In this document: positions 37,537 to 48,566 of the stretch, piece after piece
How the letters are laid out: each line of letters begins with the position of its first letter
Position numbering within the stretch: position 1 is the first letter of the stretch
From: Pseudomonadota bacterium
GTDB lineage: Bacteria; Pseudomonadota; Alphaproteobacteria; Rhizobiales; Devosiaceae
Reading direction: 5' to 3'
DNA length: 64,000 bases
Assembly: GCA_023393475.1 (NCBI GenBank)
Contig: JAEWLC010000072.1
Coordinates: 1 to 64,000, forward strand
Notes under the pieces: model-generated
What the model was told of the DNA's origin: nothing
Seen by the model: only the letters and a program-made list of their open reading frames with translations
The model's database searches: none
Position numbers and translations under genes: made by a program

Positions 37537-38712
37537 ATGGATCTGCGGTTGGTTTGGCTCGCCCTTGGCACATTCGCCATCGGCGTCGAGGGGTTCGTCA
37601 TCGCCACGCTTCTTCCGGCCATTGCGGCCGATAGCGGCGTGCCGATCACTCAGGCAGGATATCTCGTCTTTGCGTATGCCCTTGCCTATGCGGTCGGCGC
37701 GCCGGTGCTGTCCGCAACGACCGGGCGGTTCGACCGCCGGGTGCTCCTCACGGTCACCGCCGTCGTGTTTGCGGGGGGCGCGTTTCTCGCCGCAGTTTCG
37801 CAGGGCTACTGGATGCTGCTGCTGTCGCGACTGCTGATTGCGGCATGTGCTGGGCTGTATGCCGCGAGCGCGCAAGCGGCGGCGGTGACGCTGGCGCCCA
37901 TGGAGCGGCGGGCGCGGGCGGTGTCGATCGTCGTCGCCGGGACGACCATGGCGGTGGCCTTTGGCGCGCCGATCGGGGCGTTCATCAGCGGGTTCGCGGG
38001 CTGGCGGGGCACCTATTTCGCCATCTCCGGCGTGGGCCTCGCAACGGCACTGGCGATCTGGCTGATGCTGCCTGCGGGCATCAAGGGGGACAGCCGGAGC
38101 ATCCGCGAGCGCCTGGCGGTGCTGAGCGTGCCGGGCATTGTGCCGGCTCTGTTGACCATCCTGCTCTACATGGCCGGGCCGTTTGCCGCCTTCATTTATC
38201 TCGGGCCGGTGACGACCCAATCGATGGGGCTTTCCGTGGGGCTGCTGCCTTTCGTGATGCTCGCGTACGGCGTCGGCGCGGCGATCGGCAACACGATCGG
38301 TGGGCAACTGTCGGATCGCATCGGTGCGAACCGGACAGTGGTGCTGGCGATGTCGGCGGGCGTGGGCTTCCTCCTCGTGCTTTCGGCGATCCCGGTCGTG
38401 GTGCCCAAGGAGTTCGTGGGGCCGGTTTTCTTTGCCTTCATGTTCGTGTGGGGCGCCGCCGGCTGGATCTTCCCGCCCGCGCAGGTGAGCCGGATCGTCG
38501 CCCTGTCGCCGAGTGCGGCCCCGCTGGCGCTGTCGCTCAATGCGTCGTTCCTCTACCTCGGTACGGCGCTGGGCGCGGTGGTCGGCGGCCAAATCATCGA
38601 GCATGTCGGGATCGACGAGCTCGGGTTGATTGCGGCGGCGTTCCCGCTGCTGGCGCTGGTGGTGTTCTATGCCACGCGGCCGCGCCGCGTGCTGCAGCCG
38701 CGGCTTGGCTGA
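37537..38712 (+). CDS. MFS transporter
   Basis: 391 residues, twelve predicted transmembrane helices. The cytoplasmic loop 2-3 motif is TGRFDRRVLL, and a long central loop follows helix 6. Drug/sugar efflux-type MFS of the AraJ-like group by general pattern; substrate unknown. AAGGAG ribosome site 8 nt upstream. Divergently controlled with the ArsR gene. Its close relative follows at 38775. Confidence 0.9.
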   Translation: MDLRLVWLALGTFAIGVEGFVIATLLPAIAADSGVPITQAGYLVFAYALAYAVGAPVLSATTGRFDRRVLLTVTAVVFAGGAFLAAVSQGYWMLLLSRLLIAACAGLYAASAQAAAVTLAPMERRARAVSIVVAGTTMAVAFGAPIGAFISGFAGWRGTYFAISGVGLATALAIWLMLPAGIKGDSRSIRERLAVLSVPGIVPALLTILLYMAGPFAAFIYLGPVTTQSMGLSVGLLPFVMLAYGVGAAIGNTIGGQLSDRIGANRTVVLAMSAGVGFLLVLSAIPVVVPKEFVGPVFFAFMFVWGAAGWIFPPAQVSRIVALSPSAAPLALSLNASFLYLGTALGAVVGGQIIEHVGIDELGLIAAAFPLLALVVFYATRPRRVLQPRLG

Positions 38713-38738
38713 AAGGCGAGCTTGACCACGGAACAGGA

Positions 38739-38772
38739 CTCTCTCCCTAGTGGCCCAGGGAGAGGGTTTTTC
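38739..38772 (+). terminator. hairpin with T-run between the two MFS genes
   Basis: CTCTCCCT and AGGGAGAG pair around AGTGGCCC, followed by GGTTTTTCC, and the second MFS ATG is at 38775. This looks like an attenuator or partial terminator that lowers expression of the second transporter. Confidence 0.6.
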
Positions 38773-38774
38773 CG

Positions 38775-39932
38775 ATGGACGCGAGACTGTTGTGGCTGGC
38801 GCTAGGGGCATTTGCCGGTAGCGTCGAGAGTTCTCTCGTTGTCATCGTGATGCCGGACGTAGCGGCGGAAGTCGGGGTCAGCGTCTCCGAGGCCGGCCTG
38901 CTGATCTTCGTCTACTCGCTGGCCTACGGTATCGGCACGCCCTTGTTCGCGACGCTGTTCGGGCATGTCGACCGGCGCACGGTGGTGGCAGGCGCGGAAT
39001 TCCTGTTCGGAACCATGGCGGTGCTGTTCGGGCTGTTGCCGGGGTATCTGCTGTTGCTGGGCGCCCGCACCTTCCTCGCGGTCGGCGCGGGGATGTTCAC
39101 GTCGACTGCCCAATCGACGGCCGTGGCGCTGGCGGCGCCGGGGAAGCGGGGCAGCGCCATCTCTACGGTGGTGATGGGGGGCTCGATCGCCGTGGCGCTG
39201 GGCGCACCGCTGGCGGCGCTGGTGGCGAATGTGTTCGGCTGGCGCGTGGCCTATGTGGGGCTGGGCGTGGTGGCAATCATCGCTGCGGCGACGATGTGGC
39301 TGCGGCTGCCCGGCGATATCCACGGTGACAGGCGCACGCTTCGCGAGAGGCTCAGCGTGCTCAAGGTGCCGGGCGTTCCGCTGGTTCTGCTGGCAGCCGG
39401 GCTGGCAGTGATGGGAAGCTTCATCTTCTTCAACTTCCTCGCACCGGTAACGACGCAACTGCTCGGTATCGACCGGGCTTTGATGCCGGTCGTGATGCTG
39501 TGCTTCGGCGTCGGTGCGATCTTCGGCAACCACGCCGGCGGCAGGCTCGCGGACCGATACGGCGGCAAGCAGACGGGCCTGATCATGGGCGGCATCATGG
39601 TGGTGCTGTTGCTGTCGCTGCCGCTGCTGACGATGTTGCCGGCCCCGGTCGTGGCTCCGGCGTTCTTCGTGTTCATGGCGGCCTATGGAGCGATTACGTG
39701 GGGTTTCATGCCCCCGCAGTTGCATCGCCTCGCAGCGCTATCAGCGAAATCCGTGCAGCTTTCGGCGGCGCTGAACCTCACCGCGATGAACCTCGGCGGC
39801 GCGATGTCCGCCGTGGTCGGTGGACTGGTGCTCGAGCATGCGGGCCTCTTCTGGCTCGGTCCGGTCGGCGCGTTCGTATCAGTTATGGCGGTGGTTGCCG
39901 CCTGGATCGCCCCGGCGGGCAGCGAGCACTAG
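38775..39932 (+). CDS. MFS transporter, tandem paralogue
   Basis: 385 residues, twelve transmembrane helices, clearly related to the preceding transporter along its whole length: LLWLALGAFAGSVE vs LVWLALGTFAIGVE, SEAGLLIFVYSLAYGIGTPLFA vs TQAGYLVFAYALAYAVGAPVLS. Divergent enough (well under half identical by eye) that functions may differ. Stop overlaps the permease gene's stop on the other strand by 4 nt. Confidence 0.9.
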   Translation: MDARLLWLALGAFAGSVESSLVVIVMPDVAAEVGVSVSEAGLLIFVYSLAYGIGTPLFATLFGHVDRRTVVAGAEFLFGTMAVLFGLLPGYLLLLGARTFLAVGAGMFTSTAQSTAVALAAPGKRGSAISTVVMGGSIAVALGAPLAALVANVFGWRVAYVGLGVVAIIAAATMWLRLPGDIHGDRRTLRERLSVLKVPGVPLVLLAAGLAVMGSFIFFNFLAPVTTQLLGIDRALMPVVMLCFGVGAIFGNHAGGRLADRYGGKQTGLIMGGIMVVLLLSLPLLTMLPAPVVAPAFFVFMAAYGAITWGFMPPQLHRLAALSAKSVQLSAALNLTAMNLGGAMSAVVGGLVLEHAGLFWLGPVGAFVSVMAVVAAWIAPAGSEH

Positions 39933-41466
39933 ACCCGCTTGCCCTTGGGGCTGAGCGCATAGGCGACGCCGAGGACGATGATCGCGAGGATTGCCGGCAG
40001 CGCGGCGATCCACTGGTTGCCGGCGACGAGGACGGCGGTGCCGGCCCACATGATCGAGCTCAGGGCTTCGGAGATGGTGGCGATGCGCGAGGCCACCTGG
40101 CGGCGGCGGAACATGGCGCGGCGCATGGGGACGCGGAACCAGAGCTGGATGGCCGTGGCCGAGCCCGCCGAAATCGAGACGAAGGCGGCGGTGATTGCGG
40201 CGAGGCTGAGCGAAGCGATGCCGACGCAGACGAGGATGGGCGCGAAGATGACGGCGACCGAGATGGTGACGGCCTCTATCTTGGCGAGCAGGACCGCGCG
40301 GGGATGGATCGGGGCGGTGACGACGAGATCGTGCGCGTCCTCGCCGGAGATGGCGAGCCAGCTCAGGCCGCCCGCGAGCTGGCCGGCGGCCATGACGATC
40401 ACCGGGATCACGACGACATAGGTGCCGGCGCTCTGGCCGTAGGAGATCCAGAGGAACAGGGCCGGCGGGAACAGGTAGAGGATCTGCATCAGCGTCTGGC
40501 TGAGCAGCCAGGGGTCGCGACGGAGGAGTTTCCACTCCTTGACGCGCAGGGCATGACGCTGGCTGGTGCGGCGGAACGGGCTGGTGGAGGCGGTCTGCTG
40601 TACGCGGGTGGCGGATACGCCGGCAGCCGCGATGGCGTGCTGGGCAAAGCCCTGCGAGCTGAAGCGGATGACGAGCGCCAGCGCGCCGAGGCCGATCAGC
40701 AGCACCAGCAGCATGTCACCGAGATCGCCCATGGCGGCGCGGGCCGGGAGCCAGAGGAGGCTGTCGATGGCGGGGGCGGCGGCGACGAACTCGGGCGACT
40801 GCATGACCGCATAGCGGTTCATGTTGCCGAAGCTGAGGATGGCGAGTGCCTGGATACCGATGACGAAACCGGCGCCGACGATGCCGGCGATGATCTGCGC
40901 CACGAGGCGGGTACGAGCGGGCCCGATGGTGCGGAAGAGGCCGATGGTGACCAGCACGGAGAGGGCCGCGGCAAGCGCGCCGAACCCGGCGAGGACTCCA
41001 TAGGCCGCCAGCCACTGTGGGCCCTCGTGGGCGACGAGAGTGTTGATGATCGGGCTCGCCAGCAGGCAGGCGAGGAGGACAGTCGCGAAGGCCGTTGCGC
41101 TGGTGCGGACGGTGAAGACGCTGGCCGAGGACGCGGGGCTGCTGAGGATCAGGTCGAGGTCGGAGCGCGAATAATAGGCGCGGGTGATCGACTCGAGTGC
41201 CTGGCTCAGCATCACAGTCCAGAACAGGAAGCCGGTGCCGGTGACCGTCACCAGCGTTACCTTGTCGGGGACGATACCGTCGGCAATCCACGGCGCCATC
41301 AGCGCGCCGGCGAGCAGGTGGAGGCCGAGGTAGAACAGGGCCAGCACGCTGAACAGCACAATGCCGCGGACCTTCTTTCCGGCGGTCATCATGGCGAGCC
41401 AGTCGCGCCAGGCGAGGCGGAACTCGTGGGCGGCGAACCAGGGCAGGGTGGCGGGCGCGAGGCTCA

Positions 41467-41467
<1 letters not shown>
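39929..41467 (-). CDS. ABC exporter permease
   Basis: 512 residues with about 12 hydrophobic segments in two halves around a basic loop (about 290-330). No catalytic motif; no signal peptide. It starts overlapping the ATPase stop by one base (TGATG), so it forms a two-gene transporter. Resembles the permease partner of unspecific ABC-2-type exporters; substrate unknown. Confidence 0.85.
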
Positions 41468-42234
<767 letters not shown>

Positions 42235-42310
42235 CGCGGCCCCCACCGGTTTGGCGGCAGACTAGCGGGCAGCGATTGAGGCGGCCTGAACGCGGCCGGT
42301 AAACAAAATC

Positions 42311-43108
42311 CTATTGCAGGCCAACGGGATCGACGATGCCGCGCTCGCAACCGCCATCGGTGGGTCGGGCGACGCGGATCAGGTCGGACATGCGGGTCTT
42401 GTCGTTTACGGCGCCGAAGAGGCCGATGGTGATTTCGGAGATGATGCGGCGATTGCCGTCGTCGTCGCAGGCGATGCGGACCCGCTGACCGGCGCCGGAG
42501 CCGAAGCTGTCGTCGAAGGCGGTGCGGATTTCGGCCTGGGTGAGTTCCTTGCCGATGTTCTGCGCGAAGAGGTCGCGGACCCTCGAGGCATTGAGCTGGG
42601 CGAGGAGGGCGGTGGCGGCGGCGTAGTAGGAGGCCTCGTCGGTGCCGTAGCAGGTGCCGTGCTTGATCCACTCGTGCCGCTCGAGCTGCGAGCGCGTGCC
42701 GGGCATGACCTGGTCGAGGGTGTTCTGCAGCTCGGTGGGGAGGTTCACCGGAGGCAGCTGCTGCCAGCGGCCGTCGCGGTCAGGTTGCTCGATGGTGCTC
42801 GGAACGTCGCAATACTCGTCGCGGGGCCAGAGGCCGTGGAGCGAGAAGTTGCTGGCATCGAAGCGCGACTTGCCCATGCTGGTGCATTCGGGCTTGTTGC
42901 GGGCGCCCTCGCAGAAGGCGGGCTCCCAGCTCGCAGCAAGGATGAGGAATTGCCGCGAAGCCGTTGATATCGGGCCCGCCGGAACCTCTGCCGCGGGCGG
43001 CCGAGGGGTGGGGGCAGGGTCTGTCTGTTCAGCCGGCTGGAGCCAGAGATAGACGGCGAATCCGACGAGCAGGGCAAACACGATGAGCAGGGAGAATCGG
43101 GCGTTCAT
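42311..43108 (-). CDS. RNase T2-family ribonuclease
   Basis: 265 residues. Uncleaved-type signal/anchor 1-22 (SLLIVFALLVGFAVYLWL), so it is exported or membrane-anchored to the periplasm. CAS-1 motif FSLHGLWP with H91 and CAS-2 motif HEWIKHGTC with H145 and H150 hold the three catalytic residues. It cuts RNA to 2',3'-cyclic nucleotides. The neighbour CpdB-like enzyme would then open those, so the pair probably scavenges extracellular or periplasmic RNA. A 94-nt gap with a large hairpin separates them. Confidence 0.9.
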   Translation of the reverse strand: MNARFSLLIVFALLVGFAVYLWLQPAEQTDPAPTPRPPAAEVPAGPISTASRQFLILAASWEPAFCEGARNKPECTSMGKSRFDASNFSLHGLWPRDEYCDVPSTIEQPDRDGRWQQLPPVNLPTELQNTLDQVMPGTRSQLERHEWIKHGTCYGTDEASYYAAATALLAQLNASRVRDLFAQNIGKELTQAEIRTAFDDSFGSGAGQRVRIACDDDGNRRIISEITIGLFGAVNDKTRMSDLIRVARPTDGGCERGIVDPVGLQ

Positions 43109-43171
43109 GGCGCGATGGTATCGCGGCGCTGTCTATGGCACCCGCGAGAATGGTGCGCCAGCGGGAAAGGG

Positions 43172-43195
43172 AGGGGCGGCGCTGGCGCCGCCCCT
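43172..43195. other. 11-bp perfect hairpin between RNase T2 and nucleotidase
   Basis: AGGGGCGGCGC - TG - GCGCCGCCCCT. On the minus strand it follows the nucleotidase stop and precedes the RNase T2 start. The T-run behind it is weak (CCCTTTCC), so it is a stabilising stem-loop or partial terminator. Confidence 0.6.
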
Positions 43196-43201
43196 TTGGC
43201 A

Positions 43202-45172
43202 TCAGAGCGTGATGCGGTACTGGCCGAAGCCATCCTCGTTGGTCTTGCCGGTCGCCTCGATCTTCACCGCCGTGACGTCGGCAAGGTGTTCGGCGGCCTT
43301 GGGGCCGGTTTCGAACAGCACCGTCGCGCCGATCGGAGCGAGCGACCAGTTGCTGTCGGCCGCCGGCTGGATGGTCTTCTGGTCGATGATGTAGCGCACG
43401 ATGATGTCGCGGTTGGTGTCGGGCCCTTTGAAGACGATCTTGTCGGGGCCGATGCCGGGGAAACCGCCGCCGCCACCGGCGCGATAGTTGTTCGAGGCAA
43501 CCACGAACTTCTGCGCCGGATCGATCGGCTTGCCATCACATTGCAGGTCGATGATGCGGCTCTCGGTGTTGCCGATATCCTCGCCCTTCGGGCCGTACTT
43601 GGCCGGCCTGGTCAGGTCGATCTTGTAGGTGACCCCGTCGATCACGTCGAAATTGTAGGACGGGAATTCGAGGTTGATCAGCGGGGCGTCGGTGGCGCCT
43701 GCCTCGACCTGGTTGAAGATGCCGGCCGAGCGATCGAGCCAGTTCTGCACGTCCTGACCGGTGATCACCACGGCCTGGATGGTGTTGGGATAGAGGTAGA
43801 GATCGGCGACGTTCTTGATCGCCACGGGGCCGACGGGCACGTCGGTGTAGTAGTCCGGGCCACCGCGACCGCCGGCCTTGAATGGAGCAGCGGCGCTGAG
43901 GATGGGCAGGCCATCCCAGTCCGTGCCCTTCTGCATCTGCTCAAGGTACCACTTCTGGGCGATGTTCACGATCTGCACCGAGGGATCGTCGGCGACGAGC
44001 GCGAAGTAGGAGTGGAGCGGAGCGGCCGTCTCGCCGACCGCGCGGCGGATATAGGCGAGGGTCTCGTCATGGTCGTCCTGAGCGGCGGCCTCGACGGTGG
44101 CAACGCTTTCGACCAGCGGCTTGACCTTCCCGTCGACGCGCTCGGAAATCGGGCGGGCCTCGGAAGTGTGGGAGACGATGCCCCACTTGCCCTCGGGCGA
44201 CTTCTCGAGCAGCAGGTCGATGAGGCCCATATGCGAGCCCCAGAAGCCGGCCATGACGGCGGGTTTGCCGGAGATCGTGCCCTTTTCGAGGTCGGCGCCT
44301 TCGACGCCCTCGAAATCCTTGGAGTTCGGGAAGACGAGGTGCTGGTGACCGGTGAAGACCACGTCGACGCCATCGACCGCAGCCAGCTGTAGCGAGGCGT
44401 TCTCGCCGATGCCGATATCGGCGGCGATGCCGGAGTGGGAGAGGGCGATGACGAGATCGGCGCCTTCCTCGCGGATCTTCGGCACGTAAGCCTTGGCCGT
44501 TTCGACGATGTCGCGGGTGTTCACCTTGCCTGCGAGGTGGGTCGAGTCCCAGGTCATGATCTGGGGCGGCAGGAAACCGATGATGCCGAGCTTGATGGTG
44601 CTCTTTTCGCCCGCACCGTCGACGATCTCTTTCTCGATGATCTTGTAGGGCGCGATGTAGGTGGTGTCGGCCAGCGGATCGGCGCCGAGCTCGCCCTTGA
44701 CCAGATTGGCCGAGACGATGGGGAAGTTGGCGGCGGCGATGGCGGCATCGAGGAACTCGAGGCCGTAGTTGAACTCGTGGTTGCCCAGGGTGCCGGCTTC
44801 GTAGCCAAGCGTGTTCATCGCCGCGATGATCGGGTGCGGCTCGTTGGTGAGGCCCTTCTCATAGGCGATGTAGTCGCCCATCGGGTTGCCCTGGATGACG
44901 TCGCCATTGTCGACGAGGATCGAGTTGCCGGCTTCGTTGCGGATGGAATCGATGATGGCGGCGGTGCGGGCGAGGCCGAGCGTGTCGTTGGGAGCATCGG
45001 CGTAGTAGTCGTAGGGGAAGACCGCGACGTGGAGATCGGTCGTCTCCATGATGCGCAGGTGGGCCTGACCCGCGGCGGCCTGGACGGCGAACGGGTGGAG
45101 AACCACCGCGGCGCCGAGTGTCGCCGAGCCGGCGAGGAAGGCGCGGCGGGAAATGCCGTTGTGGTAATTCAT
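43202..45172 (-). CDS. cpdB: 2',3'-cyclic-nucleotide 2'-phosphodiesterase / 3'-nucleotidase
   Basis: 656 residues. Tat signal ([19 protein letters not shown]) sends it to the periplasm. Metallophosphatase motifs: TTDLHVAVF (D-x-H), [28 protein letters not shown]; the C-terminal 5'-nucleotidase domain carries the [14 protein letters not shown] substrate region. Hydrolyses 2',3'-cyclic nucleotides and 3'-nucleotides, the products of RNase T2 cleavage. The divergent YpfJ gene shares a 243-nt intergenic region with a palindrome at 45312-45327. Confidence 0.9.
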   Translation of the reverse strand: MNYHNGISRRAFLAGSATLGAAVVLHPFAVQAAAGQAHLRIMETTDLHVAVFPYDYYADAPNDTLGLARTAAIIDSIRNEAGNSILVDNGDVIQGNPMGDYIAYEKGLTNEPHPIIAAMNTLGYEAGTLGNHEFNYGLEFLDAAIAAANFPIVSANLVKGELGADPLADTTYIAPYKIIEKEIVDGAGEKSTIKLGIIGFLPPQIMTWDSTHLAGKVNTRDIVETAKAYVPKIREEGADLVIALSHSGIAADIGIGENASLQLAAVDGVDVVFTGHQHLVFPNSKDFEGVEGADLEKGTISGKPAVMAGFWGSHMGLIDLLLEKSPEGKWGIVSHTSEARPISERVDGKVKPLVESVATVEAAAQDDHDETLAYIRRAVGETAAPLHSYFALVADDPSVQIVNIAQKWYLEQMQKGTDWDGLPILSAAAPFKAGGRGGPDYYTDVPVGPVAIKNVADLYLYPNTIQAVVITGQDVQNWLDRSAGIFNQVEAGATDAPLINLEFPSYNFDVIDGVTYKIDLTRPAKYGPKGEDIGNTESRIIDLQCDGKPIDPAQKFVVASNNYRAGGGGGFPGIGPDKIVFKGPDTNRDIIVRYIIDQKTIQPAADSNWSLAPIGATVLFETGPKAAEHLADVTAVKIEATGKTNEDGFGQYRITL

Positions 45173-45311
45173 GACTGGAAGTCTCCCTGAGCTGTTTTTC
45201 TGCCTAAGGGACGGCCGCAACTGCCGTCTGCCGCATGCGGTGTCCGATGCGGCCTCCTGATCTCCCGCCCGCGTGACGATGCAATGACGGGTCGCGGCAT
45301 CTGATGCCGTT

Positions 45312-45327
45312 TTGACCAAGTGGTCAA
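45312..45327. promoter_or_regulatory. palindromic operator-like site
   Basis: TTGACCA-AG-TGGTCAA, a perfect 7-bp dyad in the gap between cpdB and the divergent YpfJ-type gene. Size and symmetry fit a dimeric repressor such as a GntR- or MarR-type protein; no candidate regulator gene is adjacent. Confidence 0.6.
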
Positions 45328-45415
45328 CGCGCGAATACTGGTGCAGATGAGGAACCCGTTTGCCGTGCTGCGGCTTATGGTATGAAGGACTAAGCGTCAG
45401 TCGGAGAAGATCAAG

Positions 45416-46324
45416 ATGAAGTGGCAGGGGCGCGAGCGTAGCTCGAATGTCGAAGACCGGCGTGGCCAGGGTGGCGGCGGCTTTGGCGGATCCGGTGGTG
45501 GGTTCGGTATTCCCGGCGGCATGCGAATCCCGACCGGTCGCGCCGGTGGCGGCGGCCTTGGAATTGTCGGCATCATCATCGTCATCGGCCTTATCTGGTT
45601 CGTGACGGGCCAGAACCCGATCGACATCCTGACTGGCGGCGGCGGAAGCGTGGCTCCGACCCAGCAATACGCGCCCCCGCCGTCGAATGCCGGCCAGGAC
45701 GATCTCGCCGACTTTGTCGGGGTGGTGGTGAAGGATACCGAGGACCTGTGGACCGACGTGTTCAAGCAGAACAACCTCACCTACCGGCCGCCGAAGGTGG
45801 TGCTGTTCTCCGGCGCGACGCAGTCGGGTTGCGGCGTGGCGCAATCGGCGTCGGGGCCGTTCTACTGTCCGAACGACAAGTCGGTTTACATCGACCTCAG
45901 CTTCTATGAGCAGCTGCGCCGGCAGTTCGGCGCCCCGGGCGACTTTGCCCAGGCCTATGTGATTGCCCACGAGATCGGCCATGCCGTGCAGGACCAGACC
46001 GGCGTGCTGCCGGAGTTCAACCGGGCTCGCGCGACGATGAGCCAGGAGCAGCAGAACGCCTATTCGGTGCGGGTCGAGCTGCAGGCGGACTGCTATGCGG
46101 GCGTCTGGGCCAACTATGTCGACCAGCAGAATTACCTCGAAACGGGCGATGTGGACGAGGCGATCACCGCTGCCAACGCGATCGGCGACGATACGCTGAC
46201 GCGCGGGCAGGTGAGCGAGCGCAACTTCACTCACGGCACTTCGCAGCAGCGCATGAGCTGGCTGAAGCGGGGGATGCAGACCGGGGACGTGTCGAAGTGC
46301 GACACGTTCAACGCGAGCATCTAG
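45416..46324 (+). CDS. YpfJ-type neutral zinc metallopeptidase
   Basis: 302 residues. Gly-rich head, then a transmembrane helix (about 48-68, [16 protein letters not shown]). The extracytoplasmic domain has [12 protein letters not shown] (HExxH-like) and a later Glu in the [11 protein letters not shown] segment that completes the zinc site of the putative neutral zinc metallopeptidase family. Substrate unknown. GGAG ribosome site upstream. The cupin gene follows after 2 nt. Confidence 0.88.
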   Translation: MKWQGRERSSNVEDRRGQGGGGFGGSGGGFGIPGGMRIPTGRAGGGGLGIVGIIIVIGLIWFVTGQNPIDILTGGGGSVAPTQQYAPPPSNAGQDDLADFVGVVVKDTEDLWTDVFKQNNLTYRPPKVVLFSGATQSGCGVAQSASGPFYCPNDKSVYIDLSFYEQLRRQFGAPGDFAQAYVIAHEIGHAVQDQTGVLPEFNRARATMSQEQQNAYSVRVELQADCYAGVWANYVDQQNYLETGDVDEAITAANAIGDDTLTRGQVSERNFTHGTSQQRMSWLKRGMQTGDVSKCDTFNASI

Positions 46325-46326
46325 CC

Positions 46327-46854
46327 ATGGTCGGGCGTGTCGACGGCCTGCAGGTAGAGCGGTTCTTCGACGACGGGACGTTTCCCAACAGCGCCTTGCC
46401 GTTGCTGTTCTACGATCAGGCGCTGCCGCGCAACGCGGCTTCGCCCGAGGAAATGGAAGCGCTGTTCGCAGCCAATGGCTGGCCGCCGGCCTGGCGGGCA
46501 TCGGTGTTCACCTACCACCACTACCACTCGACCGCGCACGAGACCTTGGGTGTCGCGCGCGGTTCAGCACGGCTGATCCTCGGCGGGCCGGAGGGGCGCG
46601 AGTTCGATGCGGAGCCCGGGGATGTCATCGTCATCCCGGCCGGCGTGGCGCATTGCCGGATCGACTCCAGCGGCGACTTCCTCGTGGTAGGTTGCTATCC
46701 GCCGGGGCAGGACTGGGACCTGCTGCGCGGCGAGCCGGGTGATCGCCCCAAGGCGGACCAGAACATCGCGCGGGTGAGTCTGCCGAGGACCGATCCGGTG
46801 GGTGGAGAGTCGGGTCCGCTGCTCCATCACTGGCGCCGGCAAAACCCCGTATAA
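46327..46854 (+). CDS. cupin-domain protein (YjlB-like)
   Basis: 175 residues. Cupin motif 1 in [27 protein letters not shown] (two to three His and Glu ligands) and motif 2 in [16 protein letters not shown] (His). Looks like the YjlB cupin group, function unknown. Starts 2 nt after the peptidase stop, so the two are co-translated. Confidence 0.85.
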   Translation: MVGRVDGLQVERFFDDGTFPNSALPLLFYDQALPRNAASPEEMEALFAANGWPPAWRASVFTYHHYHSTAHETLGVARGSARLILGGPEGREFDAEPGDVIVIPAGVAHCRIDSSGDFLVVGCYPPGQDWDLLRGEPGDRPKADQNIARVSLPRTDPVGGESGPLLHHWRRQNPV

Positions 46855-47057
46855 CGTCGCCGCGCGGGTTCGGTTCCCTGTTCAATCCTTGTTCTCCGGG
46901 CCCAAGAAATCATCAGGAAATGGCCGCGTGGAAACCCCGATCAGGTCGGTTTGCGGGCACATTGTTCCCTAGTCTCTCACCTCGTGGACGGCACTGAAGC
47001 CGCCACCGACACCGGGCCACCGATGTCGACCCAACCTCACATGGAAGGATCAACTCC

Positions 47058-47306
47058 ATGAAGAAGCTTTTCATCACCGTCGCTGCCATTGGCCTTTCCA
47101 CGGCGGCTTTCGCCCAGGGCGCAGTCAGCTTCGCCGCTGTCGATACCGACACGAGCGCCGGCGTCAGCCTTGCCGAGGCGCAGGTGGTGTGGCCTGACCT
47201 GACCCAGGAAGCATACGATGCGGCGGACACCAACAAGGACGGTCAGCTCGATCAGCCCGAGTTCGACGCCTATGCAGCGACCCTGCCGGCTCCCGCCGCG
47301 CAGTAA
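47058..47306 (+). CDS. secreted EF-hand protein
   Basis: 82 residues. Signal peptide 1-19 (FITVAAIGLSTAAFA-Q). One canonical EF-hand, DTNKDGQLDQPEF, near residues 57-69, with Asp, Asn, Asp and Glu ligands for calcium; a degenerate one earlier (DTDTSAGVSLAEAQ). Ca2+ binding is expected; role unknown. AAGGA ribosome site. Followed by a stem-loop terminator (47331-47354). Confidence 0.85.
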   Translation: MKKLFITVAAIGLSTAAFAQGAVSFAAVDTDTSAGVSLAEAQVVWPDLTQEAYDAADTNKDGQLDQPEFDAYAATLPAPAAQ

Positions 47307-47330
47307 TTCGGCCAGCCATGGCTAAAGGAG

Positions 47331-47354
47331 GGCCGTCCCGACGGGGCGGCCTTT
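47331..47354 (+). terminator. bidirectional terminator
   Basis: GGCCGTCCC - GAC - GGGGCGGCC with one G-U pair, followed by TTT. It lies between the EF-hand gene and the converging carA and can serve both. Confidence 0.65.
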
Positions 47355-47357
47355 CGC

Positions 47358-48566
47358 TTATTCGGCGGCGGGCTTTGCGTGTTCGGGCTGCTGGGGGATG
47401 CCCTTCTGCGCGCGCACGAGGTTAAGGAAGCGCGTGAACAGGTAGTGGCTGTCATGCGGGCCAGGGCTGGCTTCCGGGTGATACTGCACCGAGAAGATCG
47501 GCTTGCCCTCGACTTCGAGGCCGGCATTGGAGCCGTCGAAGAGCGAGATATGGGTCTGCTTGACGCTGGCGGGCAGGCTCTCGGTATCCACCGCGAAGCC
47601 GTGGTTCATCGAGGTGATCTCGACCTTGCCGGTCGTGAGGTCCTTCACCGGATGGTTCGCGCCGTGATGGCCCTGGTGCATCTTCTGCGTCTTGCCGCCG
47701 ACGGCGAGACCGAGCAGCTGGTGGCCGAGGCAGATGCCGAACATCGGCTTGCCGGTATCCATCAGCGCCTTGATGGTGGGGACGGCGTACTTGCCGGTCG
47801 CGGCCGGATCGCCGGGGCCGTTGGAGAGGAAGATGGCGTCGGGGTTGTGCGCGAGCACATCCTTGGCGGTCGCCGTAGCCGGGACCACAGTCACCTTGGC
47901 GCCCTGGTCGGCGAGCTGGCGCAGGATGTTGCGCTTGGCGCCGTAGTCGATGGCGACAACGTGAAACTCCGGGCTGTCCAGTTCGCCATAGCCACCCGTG
48001 CGGGTCCAAGAGGTCTGGTCCCAGTGGTAGGTCTGCGCGGTGGTGACTTCCTTGGCGAGGTCGAGGCCTTCGAGGCCGGGGAAGGCCTTGAGCTCGGCGA
48101 GCATCGAGGGCTCGTGGAAATAGCCATCCGGGGCGTGGGCGATGATGCCGTTGGGCATGCCCTTCTCGCGGATGCGGGCGGTGAGCGCGCGGGTATCGAT
48201 GCCGGCGATGCCGATGATGTTGCGCTTCTTCAGCCAGGCATCGAGCTTTTCGGCAGCGCGGTAGTTCGACGGGTTGGTGATGTCGGCGCGCAGGACGCAG
48301 CCGCGGACGCCGGACAGCGCCGCCATGTTCACCGTCTCGATGTCTTCGTCGTTGGTGCCGACGTTACCGATATGGGGGAAGGTGAAGGTGATGATCTGGC
48401 CGGCGTAGGAGGGATCGGTGAGGATCTCCTGGTAGCCGGTCATCGCCGTGTTGAAGCAGACCTCGCCGGCCGCGTGGCCGACCGCGCCAATGCCGTGACC
48501 CTCGAGTCGCGTGCCATCATCGAGCAGCAGGAGGGCGGTCGCGGGCTTTTGCTGCCAGCCGGTCAT
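47358..48566 (-). CDS. carA: carbamoyl-phosphate synthase small subunit
   Basis: 402 residues from ATG 48566 (GGAG 7 nt upstream). N-terminal CPSase domain opens GWQQKPATALLLLDDGTRLEGHGIG. The class I glutamine amidotransferase domain has nucleophile Cys in FGICLGHQLLGLA, with HQGHHGANHPV and YHPEASPGPHDS supplying the His and Glu. Provides ammonia to CarB. carB lies 21 kb away, so the two are not an operon here. Confidence 0.96.
   Translation of the reverse strand: MTGWQQKPATALLLLDDGTRLEGHGIGAVGHAAGEVCFNTAMTGYQEILTDPSYAGQIITFTFPHIGNVGTNDEDIETVNMAALSGVRGCVLRADITNPSNYRAAEKLDAWLKKRNIIGIAGIDTRALTARIREKGMPNGIIAHAPDGYFHEPSMLAELKAFPGLEGLDLAKEVTTAQTYHWDQTSWTRTGGYGELDSPEFHVVAIDYGAKRNILRQLADQGAKVTVVPATATAKDVLAHNPDAIFLSNGPGDPAATGKYAVPTIKALMDTGKPMFGICLGHQLLGLAVGGKTQKMHQGHHGANHPVKDLTTGKVEITSMNHGFAVDTESLPASVKQTHISLFDGSNAGLEVEGKPIFSVQYHPEASPGPHDSHYLFTRFLNLVRAQKGIPQQPEHAKPAAE

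Noticed and set aside
45173..46501. N-terminal extension of the CpdB-like frame, about 440 codons further upstream
   Set aside because: It overlaps the YpfJ-type gene in antisense; the ATG at 45172 starts a Tat signal.
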